Shown one piece after another: positions 1 through 9,300 of a stretch of 64,000 bases of DNA (position 1 is its first letter; each line of letters opens with the position of its first letter). The stretch comes from Tenrec ecaudatus (lineage: Eukaryota; Chordata; Mammalia; Afrosoricida; Tenrecidae): contig NC_134545.1 in assembly GCF_050624435.1 (NCBI RefSeq), positions 85,013,563 to 85,077,562 of the forward strand, written 5' to 3'. Position numbers and translations under genes: made by a program. The notes under the pieces were generated by a model, which searched no databases, was not told where the DNA came from, and was given only the letters and a program-made list of their open reading frames with translations.

Positions 1-13
1 ATACAATATTTGT

Positions 14-150
14 CCTTTTGGTGTTATGCATTGGACTGCCATCTGCATGGTTGGCAGTTTGAAGCAACCAGCAACTCTGCAGGAGAAAAACTGGGCTTTC
101 TCCTCTCATAGACAGTTACAGTCTCAGAAGCTCACACAGGCTGCCGATAG
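14..150 (+). mobile_element. AfroSINE (tRNA-derived SINE)
   Basis: 'tggttggcagtttgaagcaa' and 'cagttacagtctcagaagct' mark the middle of the element. It ends in a CT-rich run and lacks the usual 3' end. Confidence 0.7.
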
Positions 151-1721
151 AGTGCTCTCTCTCTCTCTTTTTTCTGCAGTAATAGAGTGCTCTCTTATAC
201 TAAGTAACAAGCAACTTTGAGTGAGGTAGGTTACTAAAAGTATTTGCACCATGGTGTAAGGTATTTGAAACTCATTCTCAAGTCACTGCTATTATGTGTC
301 ATCTGACGTGGTTACATGTTGAGGAGGTGTCCTCTGGAGTAACACTGGGACATCACTGATAAGTACACAATCAATATCTATATGGAATAGACACATCATG
401 ATTACGCTGTTACCTACTTTAGTATATTAGGGTATAGTACAAAATGTGCTTGGCAGCTTTCAGACGCTGTGGCTGACAATATGCTCAGCAGTCACAATGC
501 CAACTCCCACCAGCAAATCCAGTCCATGATCAGCGATGACTCTCTCCTCCGTTAGTCTGTGACCATCTACAGCTAACACTCCAAAATGGCTGTACTTTAG
601 CTAAGCAGGTCTTCCCAGGTTATTGCTGTAACTACCCATTTCCCTTGGATCCCCCCCTGCCCACGCCCCCAAAACCATTCATCTAGCCACTCGCACTGGA
701 GAGCCGCCTATGCTGGATCTCACAGACTGAAAACATACAAAGTCATAGAAACGAAACAGAATAAATAGAGACAACCCTCAATAGACAAGAAAGTTAGTAC
801 GGAACACTAGAACGACTTAGAGATAGGTCCAAAGGGAGAGCAACGAGTAAGGTGTTAGATTTAACCCAACTACAGCACAGGCTATTCTTTAAGAGCCTCG
901 CTTTCCTTGATACCGAGTCTCTGGTTTGGTATCTGCCACTGTGATTGTATTTGCCACAACAGAAGCCGCTGCAGGCAGTCCTTGTACATATATCGCTGCT
1001 GCGATGGCTTAAGCCCTGCGTTAAGGTTTCCTACTTACATCACAGCCAAGCGCTTCCTTTTAATGTGGCCCTATCCCAGACCAACTTTGCCTAAAGAGAG
1101 CTCCGAAAATTGGGTACTATAGTAAAGCATGGTGAAGAAATTAGACGGTGCCCAGCTATCAAAAAGATAGTGACGGAGTCAGGGCTTATCCTAAACCACG
1201 CTGCTGAAGGATGTGATGTGTGGATGAAGTGCCTATAAAACTGTTTAAAAAAGAGAAGCTGTGAACCAGTCCACCCAGGAGCAGCACCTCCACTGCCGCA
1301 CGATCAAAAGGGTTTTAACTAAAATTCCTATCAAGAGGAAAATGTCTAGGCGTCCACATTCTGAGGCACTTGGGCTGGAATTCTTTGTCTTGGCATGGTC
1401 TTTTGTTGAGATTTATCGCTGTGCTGGTGTCTGGCTGTAATTCTCCAGCGTGTTGTGCAGAAGACCGGTGGTAAGATTGTTAGGGTCATCTGGGTGGCAT
1501 GTGGGGACCCTCGCTAATGCTTCCAAATGGCCACAATGTAACTAAGCCGGCGTGATGTCTAATTCAGACGGAATGTTTTTCACACTTAGACACACTTAGA
1601 CTCCCCCATCATGTCACCCCTACAATGCAGCCTCATTTTCTGAGTTACTTGATTTGTGAGCTATCTTTCTGACAGTTTTAAAATAGTGAGAAACACCACG
1701 ACTTAAAAAAACAAACAAGCT
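151..1721. other. Unassigned upstream intergenic DNA
   Basis: No gene is supported. A piece near 1130-1180 ('gacggtgcccagctatcaaa') resembles the body of the L1 3' end seen at 55700-55740. The 71-codon frames here have no recognisable product. Confidence 0.4.
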
Positions 1722-1936
1722 CGCCCCATCAAGTCAACACTGGCTCACAGCAAGTGTCCGTAGAGGGTTCTAGAGGACAGGGTAGAACTGCACCTGGCAG
1801 TTTCCAAGACTGGAATGCTTCCTGCGGCTGTAACCCAGGAGTGGAAAGGCCGGTCTTTCTCCAGTGGAGCCACCAGTGGTTTTGATTTGCAGGCCACCTC
1901 GTGCCATTAGGGCCCCCGGGGCTCCCCAACACTATG
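1722..1936 (-). mobile_element. AfroSINE
   Basis: A full-length reverse copy from 'catcaagtcaacactggctc' to 'gcccccggggctccc', with 'aggacagggtagaactgcac' between. Confidence 0.8.
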
Positions 1937-2169
1937 AGAGCCACATGCTCTGCACCAGATGGACCTCAGGGAGAAGGCCCAAGCTAGCACATTAGCCACC
2001 ATTCGACTATGGGGATCAACCATAATTTGGGTTCTGATGGTTTCTTCCTGAAGCTTTTACCCTAAGCCAGTCTCAATTTACATTCACAATACGCCCCTCA
2101 CGCCCCCGCCCCGGACTTTGCAGAATCTTGTCTTTAGAGATAATTATGAGTATCCTACTCCAGTTCTTC

Positions 2170-2400
2170 TTTTTTTAAAAAATTGGCCCCTCATCTACGT
2201 ATCATACAATGCAATAGTTCAATCATTTAATCGTATCAATCATTATACAATCATTATACAATCATTAGAATTATACAATCATTAGCACAATCGATTTTAG
2301 AACATTCCCCGCCCCTGTAATCACAATCCGTTCCAGTGCTCTCTCCCCCCACGGTTCTACATTTGTGTCATGACAGGCCTCTCTCTTCTTTTCCAAAGCG
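2170..2400 (-). mobile_element. L1 3' UTR fragment, reverse
   Basis: A T-rich start precedes 'gcccctcatctacgtatcat', 'cattagcacaatcgatttta' and 'acaatccgttccagtgctct', as at 39605-39800. A short local array of 'caatcattataca' (about 2235-2290) has expanded inside it. Confidence 0.55.
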
Positions 2401-2867
2401 AGAAATGAATGACTAGACACCTTACTTCACACTCAGTGATGATAACTGCCAGCGTGTTTCCCGTGTACTGATGGAAGCGGAAGTAGACTTCCTAGGAAAC
2501 CCTGCTGATTTCCAGAGTGTTTCTGAATGGAGGCCAGGTCTGGAGGAAACAAAGGTCAGATGTACCAACATAGGGAAGAAGAAGAAGAACCAGTCCTAAT
2601 GACAGGACCAATTTCAGGCACAGAAAAGGGCACCTCCCAAAAGAAGTCTTAAGTCTTCTCTTTCAATGTCACTCTTGCAGTTGGTAAGCAGCCAAGCAAA
2701 TCAGATATTACTGAGGACACCTGAAGATAGAACTAGAGTCGATGTCATCTAGGAAGTGACTTATGGGGTCACTCAATACTCCCCAGCTCCACCCTCCTCC
2801 CATACAAGACCGTACAAATCCTTAGTAATGGTTAGTATCAATTTTACTTACAAAATAATAGGTTACA

Positions 2868-3066
2868 GATGGTTCACTGCCATCAAGTCAATGACGACTC
2901 ACAGTGACCCTACAGGACAGGGAAGAACTGCCCCTGGGAGTTTCCCAGACTGTCACTGTTAACGGGAGTAGAAAGCTCTGTGTTTCTCTCGTGGGGCAGC
3001 TTGTGGTTTCAAACTGTTGACCTTCTGGATGGCAGCCCAACTCATAACCACTACACCACTGATCAT
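2868..3066 (-). mobile_element. AfroSINE
   Basis: A nearly full reverse copy: 'gccatcaagtcaatgacgac', then 'aacgggagtagaaagctctg' and 'cagcccaactcataaccact'. It faces the forward copy at 3165. Confidence 0.85.
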
Positions 3067-3164
3067 AGATTGATTAATGTAATAGAGCATAGATTATATG
3101 AATACTAACAGCAAACTTGTTCTGTAGAATCTTTCTACATTGAATCCCCATATTGTTAGTGAGT

Positions 3165-3352
3165 GAGTGGAAGCCATTTGGCGCTGTCTGGGAAACCATG
3201 GACCGCTAACTGCAAGGTCAGTGGTGCAATTCCAACAGCGGCTCCTCAAGAGAGAGATGAGGCTGTCTGCTCCAGTAAAGACTTACAGCCTCAGAAGCCC
3301 AGTATAGGATCCTATGAGTCAGAATCGGCTGGAAGATAGTGGGTTCGGGGGT
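3165..3352 (+). mobile_element. AfroSINE
   Basis: 'ctaactgcaaggtcagtggt', 'gagatgaggctgtctgctcc' and 'tcctatgagtcagaatcggc' give a forward copy. It forms an inverted pair with 2868-3066. Confidence 0.8.
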
Positions 3353-3478
3353 TGTATTTCCTTTCACTACTACTTAATTCTCAAAAGAGTTATTCAGACA
3401 GATTCACAAATACTAATCACCCCAATATTGTAGGTAAAAAGACCAGACATTTCAACAAAATCGGCAGCTATTAAAACA

Positions 3479-3665
3479 CCAGCCACTGGGGGAGGGAGGA
3501 AACAAATGAGGAGCTGATGCCAAGGGCTCAAGTAGAAAGAAAATGTTTTTTGGGGGGAAAAAAAAAAGATGGCAACATATGTAAAGATGTGTTTGACAAA
3601 ATGGATATACGTATGGATTGTGATAAGATAAAATTAAATTTTATCTGATAAAATTAAAATTAAAA
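3479..3665 (+). mobile_element. L1 3' tail, first of a tandem pair
   Basis: It starts 'ccagccactgggggagggag' and runs through 'gagctgatgccaagggctca' to 'atggattgtgataagataaa'. Its left end is the same as that of the next copy. Confidence 0.65.
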
Positions 3666-3675
3666 AACAAAAATG

Positions 3676-3855
3676 CCAGCCACTGGGGGAGGGAGGGTAA
3701 AAAGGGGAGCTGATACCAAGGACCCGAGTAGAAAGAAAATGTTTTTAAAAGGATGATGGCAACACATATACAAATGTGCTTGACACAATGGATGTATGGA
3801 TAGTTATAAGAGCTGTAAGAGCCCCCAATAAAGTTATTTATTAAACTGTTTAAAG
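3676..3855 (+). mobile_element. L1 3' tail, second of a tandem pair
   Basis: It starts 'ccagccactgggggagggag', continues 'gagctgataccaaggacccg' and ends 'gagcccccaataaagttatt'. It is head-to-tail with the copy at 3479. Confidence 0.65.
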
Positions 3856-4045
3856 TTGTTTTTAAAAAAATTAACAAAACAGAAAAAATATTTTTAAAAT
3901 AGCAGCCCCAACAAAAGCAACCTTGAGTGCTTGTAGCACGAGCAGACAAAACACACGATTGGAAACATCATCACACCTGGGGACTAGAGCGCTGATGGAA
4001 GCGCAGTAAGAGTAAGCTGGCATAGAGTTTTCGGCTCCTTACAGT

Positions 4046-4240
4046 AAGGAGCCCTGGTGGCATAGTGGTTCTGCATTAAGCTGACTGCAAGGTCAGCAGT
4101 TTGAAACCACCAGTCATTCCTTGGGAGAAAGCTGGGACTTGCTACTTTGGTAAAGAGTGATAGTCTCAGACCCTCACAGAGGCAGTCCTTCTGTGTCCTT
4201 TAGGGCTGCCATCAGTCGGCATCCACTAGCTGGCTTAGGA
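4046..4240 (+). mobile_element. AfroSINE
   Basis: It opens cleanly with 'aaggagccctggtggcatag' and ends 'catcagtcggcatccactag', a full-length forward copy. Confidence 0.85.
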
Positions 4241-4801
4241 AAAATGTTTTTGTTGTTATAACTAACGAGAGTGGTATTTTAATAAAAACAATAAATTCCT
4301 GCAGAAACAGCACAAAAAGCTTCTAGACAATCATGTTGGTGTCACTCCCTCTGACAGAGCCCCCCAGCCCCCAATCTGTTCCACAAACCCAGAGCTCCCT
4401 AGTAATACCACTGCCTGAAGAGACGCAACATGTGCACAACTTGGATGGCGTTCGCTAGGCATCTCTAAACAATGACAAGACCAGCTACCCAGAATGTCGG
4501 TGAAGATCTAGAGCTTTAGGGGCTGGGCATGGAGTCAGGACTGGAATGAAGAGATGTGGTGACCGGCTCAGGAGTTGGCTGACCTTGAGATGAGTGGCCA
4601 GCTAGAGAGCTGCCGGTCCTCTGCCCAGGCAATACCAAGTGCTTATCTTCCTGAAAAACTATCACTGGAATGCACCCAAACCAAAGCCAGCTCGCCAACT
4701 GTGGTGGCCATGTGGTGTGATGAAGCTGGACTGCCCCACTGCTGTCTCAGTGGGGTTTCTATACCAAAAGCAGGCACGAGGAATAAAGACTTGACCATGT
4801 A

Positions 4802-4962
4802 ATTCTGAAAATTAGCCAGCGGAAACCATGGATTACGACATAATACTGTCAGGTCGTGCTGGAAGATGAATCCCCTAATTTGGATGCCTTCAAAATACCC
4901 AGTGGGTCCTGACGATGGCGTGAGACCAGGCAAACGTGCCTTCCGTTGCACTAAGGGTTGAG
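4802..4962 (+). mobile_element. Probable RTE-related SINE fragment
   Basis: The text 'aaattagccagcggaaacca', 'tcgtgctggaagatgaatcc' and 'gatgccttcaaaatacccag' resembles the body of an RTE-related afrotherian SINE as I recall it. It has no second copy in the window, so this is tentative. Confidence 0.4.
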
Positions 4963-5085
4963 TCTGGGCCTAACAATGATGTAGTACCTCTTCGCTCTTC
5001 TTGTTCCCCACCCAAGTTTTTTTCGCCAGTTTTGGGCAAGAGGGCATGTCTCCTAAGCGTCTGCCCTCTCCCAAGAAACCCAACC

Positions 5086-5223
5086 GACTTACAGAGACCT
5101 TGAATAGGGTTTCCGAGACTGTACAAATAGCCGCCTCTTTCTCCTGCGGAGCCACTGAGGGGTTTGATCCGCCAACCTTGAGGTGGGCTGCCCAATGCCT
5201 AACCCACAGCACCACCAGAGCTC
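5086..5223 (-). mobile_element. AfroSINE upstream of the SCD CpG island
   Basis: A reverse copy from 'agagaccttgaatagggttt' to 'cacagcaccaccagagctc', truncated at its 3' end. It marks the edge of the promoter region. Confidence 0.75.
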
Positions 5224-5821
5224 ACTCTCTTTCATGAAGAGGTCGGAGATGTTAACAACCTGACAAGCTAAAGAACCCCTGAAAACTCACACCCAGGTTA
5301 TAGAGACGCGCCCATGGCTGGCATTAGTCACTGGTGCCCTACGGGAAGCTCCCTCGCTAAGATACCCAAGGGACTGGCGTGCGCCGGCAGGTGGGGGCCC
5401 CAGTGGCTCCTAGACACGCGGCCAAGAGCTGATTGCAGGGGGAGCTGGCGGAGGGCGCAGAGCCGTTGTTCCGCTGCGGGCTCGGCCCCTGGAAGTCAGG
5501 GGGCGGGCCTTCGAGAACCCCACCCCCCCACTCCATTCCCTGGGGGGCAAGCCGCGGCTCCCCTGCCTGGTGGCTGGGGGACCGGGAAGAGACGCTGCCA
5601 TGGGGAGGGGTACCCGCCGCTGTGGCTTCCCCCGTTTCCAGCCCAACTTCCCTGCGCCCACTCATTGGCGGGGTCCCCGCGCCCCGGCCGGGTCTTCTCC
5701 CTCCTCCAGAGGCCGGCTCGGAGCTCGTGCGAGGCGGCGAGGTGCCGGGCAGAGGCCCAGCGGAGGAAGAGAGGGAAGGCAGAGAGGGGCGGGGGAGCGA
5801 GGAGCTCGCGGCAGAGGGAAC

Positions 5822-5885
5822 AGCAGATTGCGCCGAGCCAATGGCAACGGCAGGACGAGGTGGCACCAAATTCCCTTCGGCCAAT
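5822..5885 (+). promoter_or_regulatory. SCD: SRE plus two CCAAT boxes (SREBP/NF-Y control module)
   Basis: AGCAGATTGCG at 5822-5832 differs by one base from the mouse Scd1 sterol-response element AGCAGATTGTG. CCAAT boxes follow at 5838-5842 and 5881-5885. The second lies in TTCGGCCAATGA, which also looks like an NF-1 half site. This is the arrangement known to mediate SREBP-1c induction and polyunsaturated fatty acid repression of SCD genes. Here it sits about 440-500 bases upstream of the start codon. The motif is seen directly; its function is inferred from the family. Confidence 0.8.
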
Positions 5886-6061
5886 GACGCGCCAGAGTTT
5901 ACAGAGGCATCATTAGCATTTCCCCAGAGGCGGCGGCAGTGGTGTCTGAGCATCCCGGTGACCCGGCCCCGGCCCCCTGCACGCCTCGCCAGCCCTCCCG
6001 CACCTCCACGCGGGGCAGCCTCGGCCCGCAGGCCCTGCGCACTTTGCCCCTTGTTGGCAGC

Positions 6062-6125
6062 GAATAAAAGGAGTGTGAGGAAATACGGGACACAGTCATC
6101 CACCGCCAGCTCCAGCCTTTAAATC
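6062..6125 (+). promoter_or_regulatory. SCD: Core promoter, two TATA-like boxes
   Basis: AATAAAAGG at 6063-6071 and TTTAAATC at 6118-6125 are both A/T-rich islands inside GC-rich DNA. The second would place the transcription start near 6150 and give a 5' UTR of about 170 nt. The first would place it near 6095. Sequence alone does not decide between them. Confidence 0.55.
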
Positions 6126-6320
6126 CCCAGCTCCGGGAGCTCCCGGCACCGCAGCTCCAGCGGGGACACCGATCTCGTGTGCCCGGTGCCGAGCAAGGGC
6201 TCCGAGCGCAGCGCCGGCGCCGCACGCCCCACGCCGAAGTCCATCTGGTGTTCCCGCGGCTCCGGACTCCGCTCCGCCGGCTCACCCCTGGGAAAGTGAC
6301 CGCAGTCTCCCAGAGCCAAG

Positions 6321-6347
6321 ATGCCTGCCCACTTGCTGCAAGAGGAG
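6321..6347 (+). CDS. SCD: SCD coding exon 1 (start codon, nine residues)
   Basis: ATG at 6321 follows 'agagccaag' and encodes MPAHLLQEE. The donor gtgagc starts at 6348, leaving phase 0. The very short first coding exon is typical of SCD. Untranslated exon 1 sequence lies upstream, from roughly 6095-6150. Confidence 0.95.
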
Positions 6348-9300
6348 GTGAGCTTCCAGGCGGCGGGCGCTGCTCAGATTTCTTGGGGGCTGCTTGGTGG
6401 GGCGACACAGAGAGAGAGTGGAGAGCTCCGGGCAAGCCTGGCCAGCTCTTGCGAATTGAACTTTTGTTCAATTCCTTGGGAATGTGGATTGTAATCTGGG
6501 GACTTGGATTCCCCAACTTTTTGTTTCGTACGTTCTGAAAATGAGCAATCCAGTCCCATTAGTTCTCTGGGAATGTCGATGAATGTCTGCGGGGGCTTCC
6601 ATTGTGCGTGTAGACTAGGGGGCCTCCCTGCCCCTGCCCCTGTATTGCCCCAGTTACACCTAGAGATCGCACTCTCCCCCTTCTCCCACCCTCACCCCAC
6701 CCCCAAGTTCCAGTTCCTGGTAACTTTCCTTTCTTCCATCCCCGGGTAGACCCCGCCCACAATTCACCTGAGCCTTCTGCGCAGGGTCCCTGTGGGGTGC
6801 TCCCCCCTTCCCCCCACGGCGATTCACCAGTTAAGCCGCCCCTGCCCGCGTCCACGTGTCCGCTCTGAAGTCTCTCCTCCTTCCTTTCCAGATGTCTGGT
6901 TCCTACACCACCACCACCACCATCACTGCGCCCTCCTCCAGAATGCTGCCGAACGGAGGAGGCAAGTTGGAGAAGACGCTCCTACATTTGGAAGAAGAAA
7001 TCCGCCCGGAGATGAAAGATGATATCTATGATCCCAGCTACAAGGATAAGGAGGGTCCGCGGCCCAAGACGGTGTATGTCTGGAGGAACATCATCCTGAT
7101 GTTTATGCTGCATTTGGGAGCCGTGTATGGGGTTACCCTGCTTCCTACCTGCAAGTTCTACACCTGGCTCTGGGGTAAGCAGAAGCCTTTGTCCTCCTTC
7201 TGACATCGCATCAAGCCACCGGTGGGGTTTTCCCTGTCATTGGGGCTTGGGCCCCCGGAGGACGGGACCCAGTGGTGTCATTTAATTGCGGGGGGGGAGG
7301 GGGGGTGTCCTTGAACAGGAGTGTTGGGGAGGGTACCCTGAGACCACAGCCGACTGGGAATAGATCGGTGCAGGGTAGAAAGACGAAGCTTTCTACTCCC
7401 CCCTCACCCCACCCCCCAAGAGTTAGTCTCAAAAACCCCACAGGGCAGTTCTAATCTGCCTTGTAGGGTTGCCATGAGTCACAGTCGACTCAATGGCAAT
7501 GAGGTTTGGGTTGGGTGCGCAGCCCTAAAAGGTGCTCTTCATTTTTGAGTCCCCTGGGTGGCCACCTGTCCTAGCGCCATCAGCCACAGTAGCCAAGATC
7601 CCTCTGTGATGAGGCTGAGGGCGCCATGCATCTAGTGGAAGAGCTGGGTCATGCCTCTCTCCTGGAGTCATGGAGCACTCACTGTCTTGGGGCCCATTAC
7701 CTTCAAACTCCAGCGATCCCTGGCCCCTACTCTCCCTCCTAGTCAGGGGGAGTCAGGTCAGACCAGAAAAGGGAGCCCTGAGCACTCCACACCCTGAGGC
7801 CTCCGCCACCGGAGAAGGCAGCAGTTCCTGGAGTGTGTCGTGGAACAGCTACCCAGTCCTGGGTACACACGTGTACTTCACAGGTATCTTATCTGCCATC
7901 AGACGCCTGAGAAGGCAGCTCCCAAGACCCAGGGCCCCCTACTCTTTTCCCTTCTTTCTAAGGAGCCTGGGTGACACGATTGGGTAAGCGTTGGATGGCT
8001 AACCACAAAGCTGGTGGTTCAGACCCACCAGCCACTTGCTGGGCAAAAGATGAGACTGTACAGATTTACCAAGTCGCAGAAACCCTGCATCGGGTGGCTG
8101 TGAGTCAGAAGGGACACGATCGCGCTGGATGACCTGGTTTTTTATTTGTTCTTCCTCCTTTCTCTGCAACGGGAGCCAGAGTGCCCTGTCCAGAAAACAC
8201 TCTCTGGGTTTCCAGAACTGCCTCGGGCTTGCTGGCAGCTGCGCTCCTGGAGGGTGGTTGGACTTGATTCGTAGGCCAAGTTCTCGCTTTTTTCTCTCTT
8301 GGTGATGGGATCCAGTCACTGGAACCCTGCTCGCCCACAGAGCATGGGTGACATGCCATTCAACTTTGGAGAAAGCCCGTGCAGAGCCTCGGGTTGTTTT
8401 TTTCGAGGTACAAAATGGGCTGGTGGAACTACTTTTGTCTTAGGAAGGTAGTGTTCTTTTGGTCCCAGGTGCGTCATTGCTGAGCAAGTGCAGGTCAGGT
8501 AGGGGGAATCAGGAAGGGCTCTTAGTGTGGGGAGCGGTGGGGACCTGTTCTCTGGGATAAGGTTTCCCCAAAGGGAGACTGGACTCCTCACTCCACCCCT
8601 TGTCCCCAAGGAAAGCATCTTCCCTCCGAGGTTGTGACTTCTAAACCCTGTCCAGATGGAGGACTCAGCTGTCTCTGTTGGCCTCAGGGTGTGCAGGGCT
8701 ATTGGACTGCCCACCTTGGTCCTTAACTTGGGCTACTAGAGCAGGGCCAGAACCTGTCCCAAAGCCAGGGCTCGTCCCCACTGCCTTTTGAGTGTCCTAC
8801 CTCTGCGTGTGAACTGTGCGTTGGTTAGCGATGTGGCACATAAGAGGCTGGCTGGGGCTTTCACTGGGCCTTAGTTCCAGCCATGGAGCTGAGCTTTGGC
8901 CAACAGTGCTTCCTCCTCTCCCAGGGCCTTTTGGTAGGTGAGTTAGCTGGTGTGATGATCATTTTGTGAGGATTCCAGAATCCCTCTGTCTTGAGGAACA
9001 AGAGGAAGGGGTGAAGGGTCCTGTTTTCTCTTCGCATCCACAGAAGAGAGGAGTTTGGCTTCCTTTACCTTGTCTTGTTTTATCTGAGTGTTACGTAAAA
9101 GCTGAGATTTTACATAACCATCAATAAGAAAGACTCCATCTCCGGTTGATTGAAGCCCTTCTGTTTGCTAGACAAGGAGGCCTGCTTGCAGTCAGGTAGG
9201 CATTGGACTATTAACTACAAGCTTGGTGGTTCAAACCCACCAGCCACTCCATGAAAGAAACACGAGGCTGTCTGGTCCCACAAAGATTTATAGCCTTAGA

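Larger units (their letters stand above)
5300..6360 (+). promoter_or_regulatory. SCD: SCD CpG-island promoter
   Basis: The block is strongly GC-rich with dense CpG, in contrast to the flanks, and ends just inside intron 1. It holds the SRE/NF-Y module (5822-5885), an ATAAAAGG box and a TTTAAATC box, and GGGGCGGGG-type Sp1-like runs near 5788. Long open frames on both strands here are a by-product of GC content and are not called as genes. Confidence 0.85.

Noticed and set aside
907..1122. A 71-codon frame as a processed pseudogene
   Set aside because: No convincing parent protein was recognised.
5314..6122. Open frames of 200-248 codons on both strands in the SCD promoter
   Set aside because: They overlap in several frames of a CpG island, are Pro/Arg/Gly/Ala-rich, and have no family features. 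High GC explains the lack of stops.
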